Below are positions 1 to 7,477 of a DNA stretch of 29,911 nucleotides, in pieces. The translations under genes and the position numbers were made by a program. Below the pieces are notes generated by a model. That model ran no database searches, was not told where the DNA came from, and saw only the letters and a program-made list of their open reading frames with translations. The stretch lies in assembly GCA_964507795.1 (NCBI GenBank), contig CAZDQV010000015.1:1-29911 (forward strand), read 5' to 3'. The DNA is from UMGS973 sp964507795 (GTDB lineage: Bacteria; Bacillota; Clostridia; Peptostreptococcales; Anaerovoracaceae). Numbering within the stretch: position 1 is the stretch's first letter; every line of letters begins with the position of its first letter.

Positions 1-1942
1 CGCCACCGTAGCTCACTGGGTTCTTCTCCCACTGCGCCACGAGGGTGATTGTGTCACCTGTAGCGTCATCATCTGGAACAAGGGTTTTATATGTAGTATC
101 TGATGTTACATTAATATCCTTATCTACCCAGCCATCGGTAGTAAGTTCTCTGCTTTTGTATATCCAGCCCTTAAAGGTATATCCTACTTTGGTCGGAGTC
201 TCAATATCTTCTGTTCCTCCGCCTGCCGATGTTCTCTTAAGGACTTCGCCTTTCCAACTTACGCCAGTATTATCAGCAATAGTTGTTCCACCACCAGTGT
301 CAAACTTTATGGTATAGTTTGTCTTCATGGTCATTCGGGTGTAAAGCGTATCCCAATTGCCTTTATCAGAAAAATTGCATATGTTATATGATTCAAAGTC
401 GTCATCACTCTCATACCAAATACAATTGCCATCTTCGTCCTTATCTTCCTCCACAGCTTCATATCCCGGTATTTCCGGATTCTCAGGTCTTGTAATTGTA
501 TTTGTATCCATAACCTGATGGGCATATAGAGTTTCAGCCTCAATGTCGTCTATTATAATTTTATACTCACGAAATTGAGGTACTTCACGATTGACTTGAA
601 AAAATTTGTCTTTTAAATAATCTACAAATTTTCTTTTGTCATAGTATGAATATACCGTCGCGTATCTTCCTAAATCTAATTTTTCTGCCCCGCTATAAAA
701 TCTTGTTTCGTCATACCAATAAATTATGCCAAGGATTTTCGAAGTCCCGTTCAACTCAAAATCTGCATCTTTAATACACACTGTCCTGTTATCTTCACTT
801 ACACTCTTGCATTTTCTTATCGTCCCACCTGACATAGTAAAGCTGCTGTCGTCTTCAACATACACAGCACTTGTGTTTGCTGCTGTGCAACCTTCAATCA
901 AGCCGCCAGACATATTGAATTCGGATTCTATATGCTGTCCATATAAGTCATTGCCGCTTGTATCCATGTATACTCCGCCGGCATTATCGCTGGCATGACA
1001 ATTGCGTATGGAGCCATTTTTCATATTAAAAATTGTAGCCCAATTATCACTTTTCTTTCCATAGCCATCGCCTACAATGTATACTCCTCCACCATTTTCT
1101 GCTTTGCAATCGGATATCAAAGAATCTTCCTGCATGTTAAAAGTCCCTGTATTTGATATATATATACCGCCACCTTTTGTTGCTTCGCAATTGGATATAA
1201 TGCCTCCACCCATATTGAAGACTGATTTAAGCCCGTGCATATGTACGCCACCGCCGTTTTCTGCCCCACAGCCTAATATTGCACCACCATTTATTGTGAT
1301 ATATGTGTCGTGTAATGCACTATTTTTTTCTTCTTCATCATTATAATACCAATACGTACTGTTTTCCACATATGCACCGCCACCATTAGTTGCATTGCAA
1401 CCAAATATCGTACCACTATTCATGATGAAATGCGGAGATTGCGGTTTCGTTTCATATACATTCTCTCCATCTTCGGCTTTTACATATACTCCACCGCCAT
1501 TTTCGCTGTTACCGCCAGTTATTACACCACCTGTTACGGTCTTTGTTCCATTTGTGTCATCAAGGTACCATTGCCCATCATCTGTCTGAGAAAATTTATG
1601 CTCTGTATCGGTACTGTTGCTATCCACCAGCGTCAAACCGCCGTTAGTTACTTTAATCACGCTGCCTGTTTTGCCCTGTGCAAGGCTCAGTACGTGCCCA
1701 TTCAGGTCGAGGGTAGTTGTCCCAGTAATCTCCAGAGTTTTGTCAATTGTAATATCTTCTGAAAGCTGATAGCCTCCTGCCTTGAGTTTCAGTGTGTCAT
1801 CTGTGCTATCCCAATTACTTATATGAGTTGAAAGATTGCTTGAACTTAACTCTGTTGGATTATTCTCTGCCCACACTGCACTCGGCATGGCCCCCCCAAC
1901 AAGGCATAATGCTACTAATATGGCTAATATTCCCTTCTTCAT
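1..1942 (-). CDS. Secreted beta-helix repeat surface protein, N-terminal part (C-terminus outside window)
   Basis: An open frame of 647 codons runs from an ATG at 1942, behind an AGGAGG site, off the left edge of the window with no stop. Residues 1-25 form a Sec signal peptide (MKKG start, hydrophobic core, SAVWA cleavage site). From about residue 125 to 370 there are some eight degenerate repeats of roughly 25-40 residues with the pattern FxMxGGxIxxCxAxNGGGVYV, typical of right-handed parallel beta-helix (polymorphic-outer-membrane/pectate-lyase-like) surface proteins. The final 100 residues contain a Listeria-Bacteroides (InlB B-type) repeat with GYTFKGW and ITLVAQWEKN, so more such repeats or an anchor probably follow. 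Role is inferred as cell-surface display or adhesion; no catalytic motif is visible. It has its own leader and follows the fhs terminator, so it is probably a separate transcription unit. Confidence 0.88.
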   Translation of the reverse strand, partial: MKKGILAILVALCLVGGAMPSAVWAENNPTELSSSNLSTHISNWDSTDDTLKLKAGGYQLSEDITIDKTLEITGTTTLDLNGHVLSLAQGKTGSVIKVTNGGLTLVDSNSTDTEHKFSQTDDGQWYLDDTNGTKTVTGGVITGGNSENGGGVYVKAEDGENVYETKPQSPHFIMNSGTIFGCNATNGGGAYVENSTYWYYNDEEEKNSALHDTYITINGGAILGCGAENGGGVHMHGLKSVFNMGGGIISNCEATKGGGIYISNTGTFNMQEDSLISDCKAENGGGVYIVGDGYGKKSDNWATIFNMKNGSIRNCHASDNAGGVYMDTSGNDLYGQHIESEFNMSGGLIEGCTAANTSAVYVEDDSSFTMSGGTIRKCKSVSEDNRTVCIKDADFELNGTSKILGIIYWYDETRFYSGAEKLDLGRYATVYSYYDKRKFVDYLKDKFFQVNREVPQFREYKIIIDDIEAETLYAHQVMDTNTITRPENPEIPGYEAVEEDKDEDGNCIWYESDDDFESYNICNFSDKGNWDTLYTRMTMKTNYTIKFDTGGGTTIADNTGVSWKGEVLKRTSAGGGTEDIETPTKVGYTFKGWIYKSRELTTDGWVDKDINVTSDTTYKTLVPDDDATGDTITLVAQWEKNPVSYGG

Positions 1943-1973
1943 ACTATCCTCCTTATTCCAGAGATTTCCTCTT

Positions 1974-2000
1974 GAAACACATCCGCTTCTCGAGTGTTTC
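1974..2000 (-). promoter_or_regulatory. Inverted repeat in the 5' leader of the surface protein gene
   Basis: Perfect 7-bp arms GAAACAC/GTGTTTC are separated by 13 bases, and the repeat lies 31 bases upstream of the ATG. No T-run follows, so it is not a terminator. It could be a protein operator or an RNA hairpin in the leader; function is not known. I did not find a convincing -35/-10 pair in the roughly 70 bases upstream of this gene. Confidence 0.35.
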
Positions 2001-2007
2001 ATCTGAA

Positions 2008-2038
2008 AATTAATTAAGGCAGCAGAAACCCTGCCGCC
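2008..2038 (-). terminator. Intrinsic terminator after fhs
   Basis: Ten bases after the fhs stop codon the minus strand carries the stem GGCGGCAG/CTGCTGCC (one wobble) with a five-base loop, followed by an AT-rich TTAATTAATTTT tail. It separates fhs from the surface protein gene. Confidence 0.8.
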
Positions 2039-2046
2039 TCATACCA

Positions 2047-3723
2047 TCAGAACAAACCTGAGATTTTACCTGTGCTGTCTATATCTATTTTTTCTGCTGC
2101 AGGTACCTTAGGGAGTCCCGGCATAGTCATAATATCACCTGTCTTCACAACTATAAAGCCTGCACCTGTGCATGCTTTGATGTCCTTGATTGTGATATTA
2201 AAACCTCTCGGTGCTCCAAGCTTTGCAGGGTCATCCGAAAAACTGAACTGAGTCTTTGCCATACAAACAGGCAGATTCTCAACTCCAAGGCTCTTGACTG
2301 TAGCAAGCTGCTTCTTTGCAGCAGGAGTATATATCACCTTGTCTGCCCTGTATATCCTGGTAGCTACAGCTGATATTTTATCCTCAATTGACATATCATC
2401 ATCATATATATATTTCATTTCACTTGGCTGCTCTATGAGCTTCATAACCTCATCTGCAAGGGCCATGCCTCCCTCGCTGCCTTTGCCCCATACTTCTGAC
2501 AATGCAACATTGACACCAAGCTCCCTGCATTTTGATTCAATCAATGCAAGCTCAGCCTCTGTATCTGTAGGGAATCTGTTGATTGCAACAACAGCAGGCA
2601 ACCCGAACTGCACCGTTATATTCTCTACATGCTGAAGCAGATTCGGGAGACCTTTTTCAAGTGCATTGATATTCTCAGTTCCAAGGTCATTCTTTGCAAC
2701 TCCACCATGATATTTGAGAGCTCTTACAGTTGCAACGATAACTACAGCTGCAGGCTTGAGTCCCGCTTTGCGGCATTTGATATCGATGAATTTCTCGGCT
2801 CCCAGGTCTGCTGCAAAGCCTGCTTCTGTAACTACGACATCTGCAAGCTTGAGAGCCATTTTGGTTGCCATTATGGAATTGCATCCGTGAGCTATATTTG
2901 CAAAAGGTCCGCCATGGATGAATACCGGTGTGTGTTCAAGTGTCTGAACAAGGTTTGGTTTGAGTGCATCTTTGAGTACAGCTGCAACTGCTCCCTGTAT
3001 TTTGAGATCTCTTACAGTCACAGGTCTGTCGTCATATGTATATCCTACTGTAACCTTTGCAACTCTTTCTTTGAGATCATCTATATTCTCTGACAGACAA
3101 AGTATCGCCATGATTTCTGATGCGACAGTTATCTCAAAGCCATCCTCTCTTGGCACGCCCTGCATCCTGCCTCCTATGCCGTCAATGACGTTTCTGAGCT
3201 GTCTGTCATTCATATCAACAACTCTTTTCCATGTGATTTTTTTGACATCTATGCCAAGCGCATTTCCCTGCTGGATATGGTTGTCAAGGCATGCCGCTAT
3301 AAGGTTGTTGGCAATACCTATGGCATGCATATCTCCCGTAAAATGAAGATTGATATCCTCCATAGGGACAACCTGTGCATAACCGCCACCTGCCGCTCCT
3401 CCTTTAACTCCGAATACCGGACCAAGTGAAGGCTCTCTCAATGCGGCCATTACATTAACACCCTTTGCGTTCAGTGCATCTGTAAGGCCTACTGTAGTAG
3501 TTGTCTTGCCTTCTCCTGCAGGTGTTGGGGATATAGCAGTAACAAGTACCAGCTTGCCATCTGCTGTGTCTGCCTGCTCTGACAGTATGTTATAATCAAC
3601 TTTTGCTTTGTAATTACCATACAACTCAGTGTATTTCTCATCGATTCCGGCAGCAGCAGCTATTGCCCTGATATTTGTCATCTGCGCTTCCTGTGCTATT
3701 TGAATGTCAGTTTTCTGTTCCAT
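2047..3723 (-). CDS. fhs: Formate-tetrahydrofolate ligase
   Basis: A 558-residue protein, the usual length for this family, that makes 10-formyltetrahydrofolate from formate, tetrahydrofolate and ATP in the cytoplasm. It feeds purine synthesis and, in acetogens, the methyl branch of the Wood-Ljungdahl pathway. The P-loop-like motif PTPAGEGKTTTT is at residues 66-77, followed by the conserved REPSLGPVFGVKGGAAGGGY block and FTGDMHAIG. The ATG at 3723 is chosen because AAGGAG sits just upstream and the protein then starts MEQKTDIQ. The frame stays open 26 codons further upstream, but that stretch is the terminator and riboswitch leader. The gene has its own promoter and a ZTP-type riboswitch, so expression probably rises when 10-formyl-THF is short. 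Confidence 0.97.
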   Translation of the reverse strand: MEQKTDIQIAQEAQMTNIRAIAAAAGIDEKYTELYGNYKAKVDYNILSEQADTADGKLVLVTAISPTPAGEGKTTTTVGLTDALNAKGVNVMAALREPSLGPVFGVKGGAAGGGYAQVVPMEDINLHFTGDMHAIGIANNLIAACLDNHIQQGNALGIDVKKITWKRVVDMNDRQLRNVIDGIGGRMQGVPREDGFEITVASEIMAILCLSENIDDLKERVAKVTVGYTYDDRPVTVRDLKIQGAVAAVLKDALKPNLVQTLEHTPVFIHGGPFANIAHGCNSIMATKMALKLADVVVTEAGFAADLGAEKFIDIKCRKAGLKPAAVVIVATVRALKYHGGVAKNDLGTENINALEKGLPNLLQHVENITVQFGLPAVVAINRFPTDTEAELALIESKCRELGVNVALSEVWGKGSEGGMALADEVMKLIEQPSEMKYIYDDDMSIEDKISAVATRIYRADKVIYTPAAKKQLATVKSLGVENLPVCMAKTQFSFSDDPAKLGAPRGFNITIKDIKACTGAGFIVVKTGDIMTMPGLPKVPAAEKIDIDSTGKISGLF

Positions 3724-3754
3724 TGTTTTTCTCCTTAACAAAACTAACTGTGCT

Positions 3755-3780
3755 AAAAAAGAGCCCATAAGTCCTGGCTC
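3755..3780 (-). terminator. Expression-platform terminator of the fhs riboswitch
   Basis: The minus strand reads GAGCC, a ten-base loop, GGCTC and then TTTTTT. This hairpin lies directly after the aptamer and 32 bases before the fhs ATG. Its 5' arm adjoins the conserved 3' hairpin of the aptamer, the geometry expected for ligand-controlled antitermination. Confidence 0.75.
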
Positions 3781-3853
3781 CAGCCCAGACGGTCGGCTCA
3801 TCTTATGTCATATTTCATGTGGTTGATTCCACTTCCGTCAGTCATATGACACG
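3781..3853 (-). ncRNA. ZTP (pfl motif) riboswitch aptamer upstream of fhs
   Basis: On the minus strand, P1 is TGTCATAT/ATATGACA. It encloses GACTGACGG and a hairpin GTGG-AATCAA-CCAC. A short linker leads to GCCGACCGTCTGGGC, matching the conserved 3' end of the pfl/ZTP motif (GCCnnCCGCCUGGGC). GACGG in the first domain is complementary to CCGTC in the second, giving the diagnostic pseudoknot. Known ZTP riboswitches sense ZMP/ZTP, which accumulate when 10-formyl-THF is low, and sit upstream of fhs, purH, glyA and folD. Here transcription would start within a few bases of P1. The call rests on motif and context and was not scored with a covariance model. Confidence 0.82.
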
Positions 3854-3856
3854 GTT

Positions 3857-3885
3857 ATCTTAACATCAATGGTGTCTTTTTTCAA
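3857..3885 (-). promoter_or_regulatory. Promoter of the fhs riboswitch transcript
   Basis: Sigma-A-type boxes on the minus strand: -35 TTGAAA (3880-3885), 17-base spacer, -10 TAAGAT (3857-3862). Predicted start of transcription near 3850, at the first base pair of the aptamer. It begins just seven bases beyond the end of rnhB. Confidence 0.7.
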
Positions 3886-3891
3886 TAGAAA

Positions 3892-4542
3892 TCACAAAAT
3901 TCCTTTAAGAAAGGATTTTCTGTGTATCGGTGTTATTCCATGCTCGCTGATACCCTGATAGTGTGCTTTGGTACCATAACCCTTGTTGCTCTCAAAAGCA
4001 TAATGCGGATATTGCAAAGCATATTTTTGCATCATCTCATCCCTTGTGACTTTGGCTATTATTGATGCGGCCGCAATGGATATACTTTTGGAATCACCTT
4101 TGATGATACCAGTCTGTGCATTGTCGATGCCATCGATTGTCAGAGCGTCAACAAGGATATGCCCGATTGTTTCTCCAAGCTGTTTTTCAGCCTCTGCCAC
4201 TGCCTGTCTCATAGCCATTTTGGTTGCATTTAATATGTTGATTTCATCTATGACGTTGTTGTCAGCCATACCGATGCCTATGGCAAGGGCACGCTGTGAA
4301 ACCGTCTCAAACATCTCGTTTCGTCTTTTTTCGGACAGTTTTTTGGAATCATCAAGTCCCGGGATATCCCAGTCCCTTGGAAGCACCACGCAGGCTGCAA
4401 GCACAGGCCCTGCAAGAGGTCCTCTTCCAACCTCATCGACTCCCGCCACAGTGCTGATTCCCTCTGCATAAAGTCTGTCCTCATATACAGACATATCTAT
4501 AAGTTTTTGCTTTAAGAGTTTTTCCCGTTCTTCTTTTTTCAT
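3892..4542 (-). CDS. rnhB: Ribonuclease HII
   Basis: A 216-residue RNase HII, which nicks RNA-DNA hybrids and removes single ribonucleotides from DNA. The signature GVDEVGRGPLAGP (around residues 35-47) supplies the catalytic Asp and Glu. Further acidic residues lie in ILVDALTIDG and in IIAKVTRDEMM, with GYGTKAHY near the C-terminus. The gene overlaps the end of rbgA and is probably translationally coupled. Two starts are possible: the ATG at 4542 used here, or a TTG at 4548 that overlaps the rbgA stop (TTGA) and sits 5 bases after a GAG. The difference is two residues. Confidence 0.95.
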   Translation of the reverse strand: MKKEEREKLLKQKLIDMSVYEDRLYAEGISTVAGVDEVGRGPLAGPVLAACVVLPRDWDIPGLDDSKKLSEKRRNEMFETVSQRALAIGIGMADNNVIDEINILNATKMAMRQAVAEAEKQLGETIGHILVDALTIDGIDNAQTGIIKGDSKSISIAAASIIAKVTRDEMMQKYALQYPHYAFESNKGYGTKAHYQGISEHGITPIHRKSFLKGIL

Positions 4543-4544
4543 AA

Positions 4545-5381
4545 TCAAATTTTCTCAAGTGTAATTCTGCCTATGAGACCGGCTCTGAATTCGTCCAAAA
4601 GAGTCCTGCCGCATCTTTCATAATCTATTCTTTTGCCAGAGAGTATCCACCCTCTTCTGATTGCTATTTTTTCCATAGTATCAAGCGCCTCTTCACAAAC
4701 ACCATCTATTTTGTATCTTGCAACAAGCTGCTGCGGATATTCTGCCTGCAGCACCTTGATGAGTTCGAGTGCAAGAGATGCGGTGTCAAGTATCTCATCT
4801 TTGATTGAACCGCAAAAGGCAAGATCAAGCCCTGCTTTCGGGTCTTCAAACTTAGGCCAGAGAATTCCCGGCGTATCAAGAAGCTGCATGCCGTTTGACA
4901 GCGTAAGCCACTGCTTGCCTTTTGTGATCCCAGGTTTGTCACCTGTCTTGGTGCTTTTTTTGCCTGTCATACGGTTTATGAGAGATGACTTGCCTACATT
5001 GGGCACTCCTACTATCATAAGCCGGAATGGTTTGTTTCTGATTTGATCTCTGTTCTTGGCTGTTTTTTGCTTTTCGAGCAGCTTGAACAGTTCTTTGACT
5101 CCACTGCCGCTCATGCAATTCATCGTCATACCGTAAAACCCCTGCGCTTCAAAATGCTCACTCCACGCTTTGTTTTGGGAAGCATCCGCCAGATCGCTCT
5201 TGTTAAGCAATATGATTCTTGGTTTTTGACCTACTATTTCATCAATTACAGGGTTGCGGCTTGAAATGGGTATCCTCGCATCTATAACTTCTATGACCAT
5301 ATCCACAAGCTTCAGATTTTCACTGATAAGCTCACGTGTTTTTTTCATGTGTCCCGGATACCAGTTGATTGACTCTATCAT
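4545..5381 (-). CDS. rbgA: Ribosome biogenesis GTPase RbgA (YlqF)
   Basis: A 278-residue circularly permuted GTPase needed for late assembly of the 50S subunit in Bacillota. The G motifs occur in permuted order: NKSD (G4, in LLNKSDLAD) comes first, then the P-loop GVPNVGKSS (G1), then DTPG (G3). The N-terminal INWYPGHMKKT and a helical C-terminal RNA-binding region are typical of YlqF. The ATG at 5381 is preferred over one five codons upstream because AGAGG lies six bases before it. It is downstream of rplS with a terminator hairpin between, so some read-through or an undetected promoter is needed. The rplS-rbgA-rnhB order is common in this phylum. Confidence 0.95.
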   Translation of the reverse strand: MIESINWYPGHMKKTRELISENLKLVDMVIEVIDARIPISSRNPVIDEIVGQKPRIILLNKSDLADASQNKAWSEHFEAQGFYGMTMNCMSGSGVKELFKLLEKQKTAKNRDQIRNKPFRLMIVGVPNVGKSSLINRMTGKKSTKTGDKPGITKGKQWLTLSNGMQLLDTPGILWPKFEDPKAGLDLAFCGSIKDEILDTASLALELIKVLQAEYPQQLVARYKIDGVCEEALDTMEKIAIRRGWILSGKRIDYERCGRTLLDEFRAGLIGRITLEKI

Positions 5382-5394
5382 AATTACCTCTTGC

Positions 5395-5416
5395 AAAAAG
5401 GGACCTTAAAGGTCCC
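5395..5416 (-). terminator. Intrinsic terminator after rplS
   Basis: Minus strand GGGACC-TTTAA-GGTCCC followed by TTTTT. It lies eight bases past the rplS stop and just upstream of the rbgA ribosome binding site, so it probably attenuates rather than fully blocks transcription into rbgA-rnhB. Confidence 0.8.
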
Positions 5417-5423
5417 TTCAAAA

Positions 5424-5765
5424 TTATTTCTTAGCTTTAATCTTGGCTGATTTGCCTGTTCTTTCACGCATGTAGTTGAGTTTAGCTCTTCTTACTGCAC
5501 CTTCTCTTACTACTTCGATTTTTTCGATTTTTGGTGAATGAAGCGGGAATGTTTTTTCAACTCCTACTCCTGAAGCAATTCTTCTTACTGTGAAAGTTTC
5601 GCTAATACCGCCGTTTTGTTTCTTGAGAACAAAACCTTCGAAAATCTGGATTCTTTCTCTTGATCCTTCTTTGATTTTGATGTGGACTTTAACTGTATCT
5701 CCAACACCAAATGCAGGGATATCATTCTTTTTGTATTCCTGAGTTATTGCCTGTAATACATCCAT
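5424..5765 (-). CDS. rplS: 50S ribosomal protein L19
   Basis: A 113-residue L19, the standard length, located at the 30S-50S interface in the assembled ribosome. Conserved stretches include FGVGDTVKVHIKIKEG near residue 19, RIQIFEGFVLKKQNGG, FTVRRIASGVGVEKTFPLHSP and VVREGAVRRAKLNYMRER. The basic C-terminus KSAKIKAKK is typical. Start ATG at 5765 has an AAGGAGGA site. A consensus promoter lies about 85 bases upstream, and the leader between them may hold an L19-type autoregulatory RNA. Confidence 0.98.
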   Translation of the reverse strand: MDVLQAITQEYKKNDIPAFGVGDTVKVHIKIKEGSRERIQIFEGFVLKKQNGGISETFTVRRIASGVGVEKTFPLHSPKIEKIEVVREGAVRRAKLNYMRERTGKSAKIKAKK

Positions 5766-5767
5766 TT

Positions 5768-5842
5768 GAGTAAATTCCTCCTTCCCTCCAAGACGTTCTT
5801 GGTGAAATCTGCTTCAAACCAGAGGACCGCCCGTAATAAACA
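5768..5842 (-). promoter_or_regulatory. rplS 5' leader with hairpin (possible L19 leader)
   Basis: The transcript starting near 5842 has a leader of about 75 bases with a hairpin CCAAG-AACGT-CTTGG directly before the GGAGGGAAGGAGG ribosome binding region. Bacillota rplS genes often carry an autoregulatory L19 leader. I cannot match the consensus with certainty, so this is a position-based suggestion. Confidence 0.35.
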
Positions 5843-5848
5843 AGAGAA

Positions 5849-5877
5849 ATTTTATCACAAAAAACCAATGAAAGCAA
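5849..5877 (-). promoter_or_regulatory. rplS promoter
   Basis: -35 TTGCTT (5872-5877), 17-base spacer, -10 TAAAAT (5849-5854) on the minus strand. It is divergent from, and only 23 bases away from, the rubrerythrin promoter. Confidence 0.75.
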
Positions 5878-5900
5878 GAACTTTTTTTGCCGTCACCGGA

Positions 5901-5929
5901 TTGTAATACTCATCCCGATAGGCTATAAT
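5901..5929 (+). promoter_or_regulatory. Rubrerythrin promoter
   Basis: -35 TTGTAA (5901-5906), exactly 17 bases, -10 TATAAT (5924-5929), with the start codon 34 bases further on. No obvious PerR-type inverted repeat was recognised around it. Confidence 0.75.
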
Positions 5930-5962
5930 ATATGAAATAATTTCAAATTAGGAGGTATTGTT

Positions 5963-6505
5963 ATGAAATGGACATGTTCAGTATGCGGTTATGTTTACGA
6001 AGGTCCTGAACCACCTGCTCAGTGTCCGCAATGCAAAGTAGGTTCCGACAAATTCACAGCAGTCAAAGAAGGTAAAACCGAGTGGGTAGATCAGCACGTT
6101 GTAGGCGTTGCTGCAGGTGTAGATCCCGAAATAGTCGAAGGATTAAGAGCAAACTTCACAGGTGAATGTTCGGAAGTAGGTATGTATCTTGCAATGGCAA
6201 GAGTTGCTCACAGAGAAGGCTATCCTGAAATCGGCCTGTACTGGGAAAAAGCTGCATGGGAAGAAGCAGAGCATGCTGCCAAGTTTGCAGAACTTCTCGG
6301 AGAGGTTGTTACTGATTCAACCAAGAAAAACCTCGAAATGAGAGTTGAAGCTGAAGCCGGCGCATGTGCAGGCAAAAAAGCACTTGCATCACTTGCAAAG
6401 CAGCAGAATCTCGATGCCATACACGATACAGTACACGAAATGGCCAAAGACGAAGCAAGACATGGTGCTGCGCTTGAAGGGCTCTTAAACAGATATTTCA
6501 AATAG
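5963..6505 (+). CDS. Reversed rubrerythrin (rubredoxin domain first)
   Basis: A 180-residue non-haem di-iron protein with the domain order of clostridial reverse rubrerythrins. A rubredoxin-like Fe(Cys)4 domain is at the N-terminus (CSVCGYVY at residues 5-12 and CPQCK at 21-25). A four-helix erythrin domain follows, with ligands in GECSEVGMYLAMARVA, EEAEHAAKF and KDEARHGAAL. These enzymes reduce hydrogen peroxide in anaerobes. GGAGG precedes the ATG, and the gene has its own promoter and terminator. It is the only plus-strand gene here and is inserted between the rplS and rplL units. Function as a peroxidase follows from the family; electron donors are not encoded nearby. Confidence 0.95.
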   Translation: MKWTCSVCGYVYEGPEPPAQCPQCKVGSDKFTAVKEGKTEWVDQHVVGVAAGVDPEIVEGLRANFTGECSEVGMYLAMARVAHREGYPEIGLYWEKAAWEEAEHAAKFAELLGEVVTDSTKKNLEMRVEAEAGACAGKKALASLAKQQNLDAIHDTVHEMAKDEARHGAALEGLLNRYFK

Positions 6506-6515
6506 CAAAGAAATA

Positions 6516-6534
6516 GAGGCGGTAAACCCGCCTC
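6516..6534. terminator. Bidirectional terminator between rubrerythrin and rplL
   Basis: Perfect stem GAGGCGG/CCGCCTC with a five-base loop, followed by TTGTTGTTT on the plus strand and TATTTCTTT on the minus strand. It can end both converging transcripts and marks the end of the ribosomal protein operon. Confidence 0.85.
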
Positions 6535-6551
6535 TTGTTGTTTCATAAAGA

Positions 6552-6917
6552 TTACTTTAATGCAACTTCTGCTCCAACTTCTTCTAACTGAGCCTTGATA
6601 GCTTCTGCTTCTGCCTTTTCGATGCCTTCCTTGATGTTTGAAGGAGCTCCGTCTACCAATTCCTTGGCTTCCTTTAATCCTAAGCCTGTGATTTCTCTTA
6701 CAGCCTTGATAACCTTAATCTTTTCGCCGCCTGCAGCGTTTAATACTACTGTGAATTCAGTCTGTTCTTCTTCTGCTGCTCCGCCTGCTGCTCCGCCTAC
6801 TACTGCTACAGGAGCTGCTGCTGATACGCCAAATTCCTCTTCACAAGCTTTAACCAATTCGTTTAATTCTAATACTGACATAGCTTTTATAGCTTCGATT
6901 ATCTGATTCTTATCCAT
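6552..6917 (-). CDS. rplL: 50S ribosomal protein L7/L12
   Basis: A 121-residue L7/L12 stalk protein that recruits translation factors to the ribosome as dimers bound to L10. It shows the N-terminal dimerisation helix region (MSVLELNELVKACEEEFGV), an Ala/Gly-rich hinge near residues 34-50, and the C-terminal domain with VIKAVREITGLGLKEAKELVDGAP. AAGGAG precedes the ATG, 29 bases after rplJ. It is the last gene of its operon: a strong terminator follows, and rpoB, the usual next gene, is absent. Confidence 0.99.
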   Translation of the reverse strand: MDKNQIIEAIKAMSVLELNELVKACEEEFGVSAAAPVAVVGGAAGGAAEEEQTEFTVVLNAAGGEKIKVIKAVREITGLGLKEAKELVDGAPSNIKEGIEKAEAEAIKAQLEEVGAEVALK

Positions 6918-6946
6918 TTTATAATCTCCTTTTTCAAAATATTTAA

Positions 6947-7441
6947 TTATTCAGCTTTTGCGTCTGCGATTGCCTGGAAAGTACGAACAACCTTTGATAC
7001 CGGTGACTGGATACTTCCCATAAATTTAGCAATAAGCACATCTCTTGATGGAATGTTTGCAATGGCCTGTATAGCGTCTTTGTCGAAATATTCTCCTTCT
7101 ACTACTCCACCCTTGAATTCCATCTTTTTGTATTCTTTAATTGCATCGTTTAATACTCTTGCAGGAGCAGTAGCATCATCATAACTGATTGCTATTGCAC
7201 TTGGGCCTTCAAGAACTTCAGCAAGCGGTTCATATACAGTACCTGCAACAGCTCTCTTCATAAGAGTGTTTTTGTAAACTGTATAATCCACATCTGCCTC
7301 ACGAAGCTTTTTTCTCATAGCATTGGCTTCTTCAACTGTTGTTCCGATATAGTCTATAACTACAGCTGACTGAGCCTTGTCCAATTTAGCTTTTATCTCG
7401 TCAATTATTACCTGTTTTGCCTGTTTAGCTTCTACTGACAT
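6947..7441 (-). CDS. rplJ: 50S ribosomal protein L10
   Basis: A 164-residue L10, which binds 23S rRNA and anchors L7/L12 dimers; it also represses its own mRNA. Family features include VVIDYIGTTVEEANAMRKKLRE, YTVYKNTLMKRA and a C-terminal helix for L7/L12. The ATG at 7441 (MSVEAKQ) is chosen because GGAGG is correctly spaced before it; the frame stays open seven codons upstream, but those overlap this site. An L10 leader RNA precedes it. Confidence 0.98.
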   Translation of the reverse strand: MSVEAKQAKQVIIDEIKAKLDKAQSAVVIDYIGTTVEEANAMRKKLREADVDYTVYKNTLMKRAVAGTVYEPLAEVLEGPSAIAISYDDATAPARVLNDAIKEYKKMEFKGGVVEGEYFDKDAIQAIANIPSRDVLIAKFMGSIQSPVSKVVRTFQAIADAKAE

Positions 7442-7477
7442 TCTAAATTTTCCTCCTTCCACGGAAATTTTGTGGTA

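Noticed and set aside
726..1762. Several plus-strand open frames of 64-110 codons opposite the surface protein gene
   Set aside because: They are shadows of the repetitive minus-strand gene: repeated Pro/Ser-rich peptides mirror the GGGVYV codons, and none has a ribosome binding site or promoter.
2629..3093. Plus-strand 154-codon frame rich in Cys and Tyr opposite fhs
   Set aside because: The minus-strand frame is unequivocally formate-tetrahydrofolate ligase; the Cys/Tyr richness is an antisense codon artefact and no initiation signals are present.
3724..3801. Extended N-terminus for formate-tetrahydrofolate ligase beginning MSRPSGLEPG
   Set aside because: That stretch is the riboswitch 3' hairpin and terminator; a good ribosome binding site precedes the ATG at 3723, and the resulting length fits the family.
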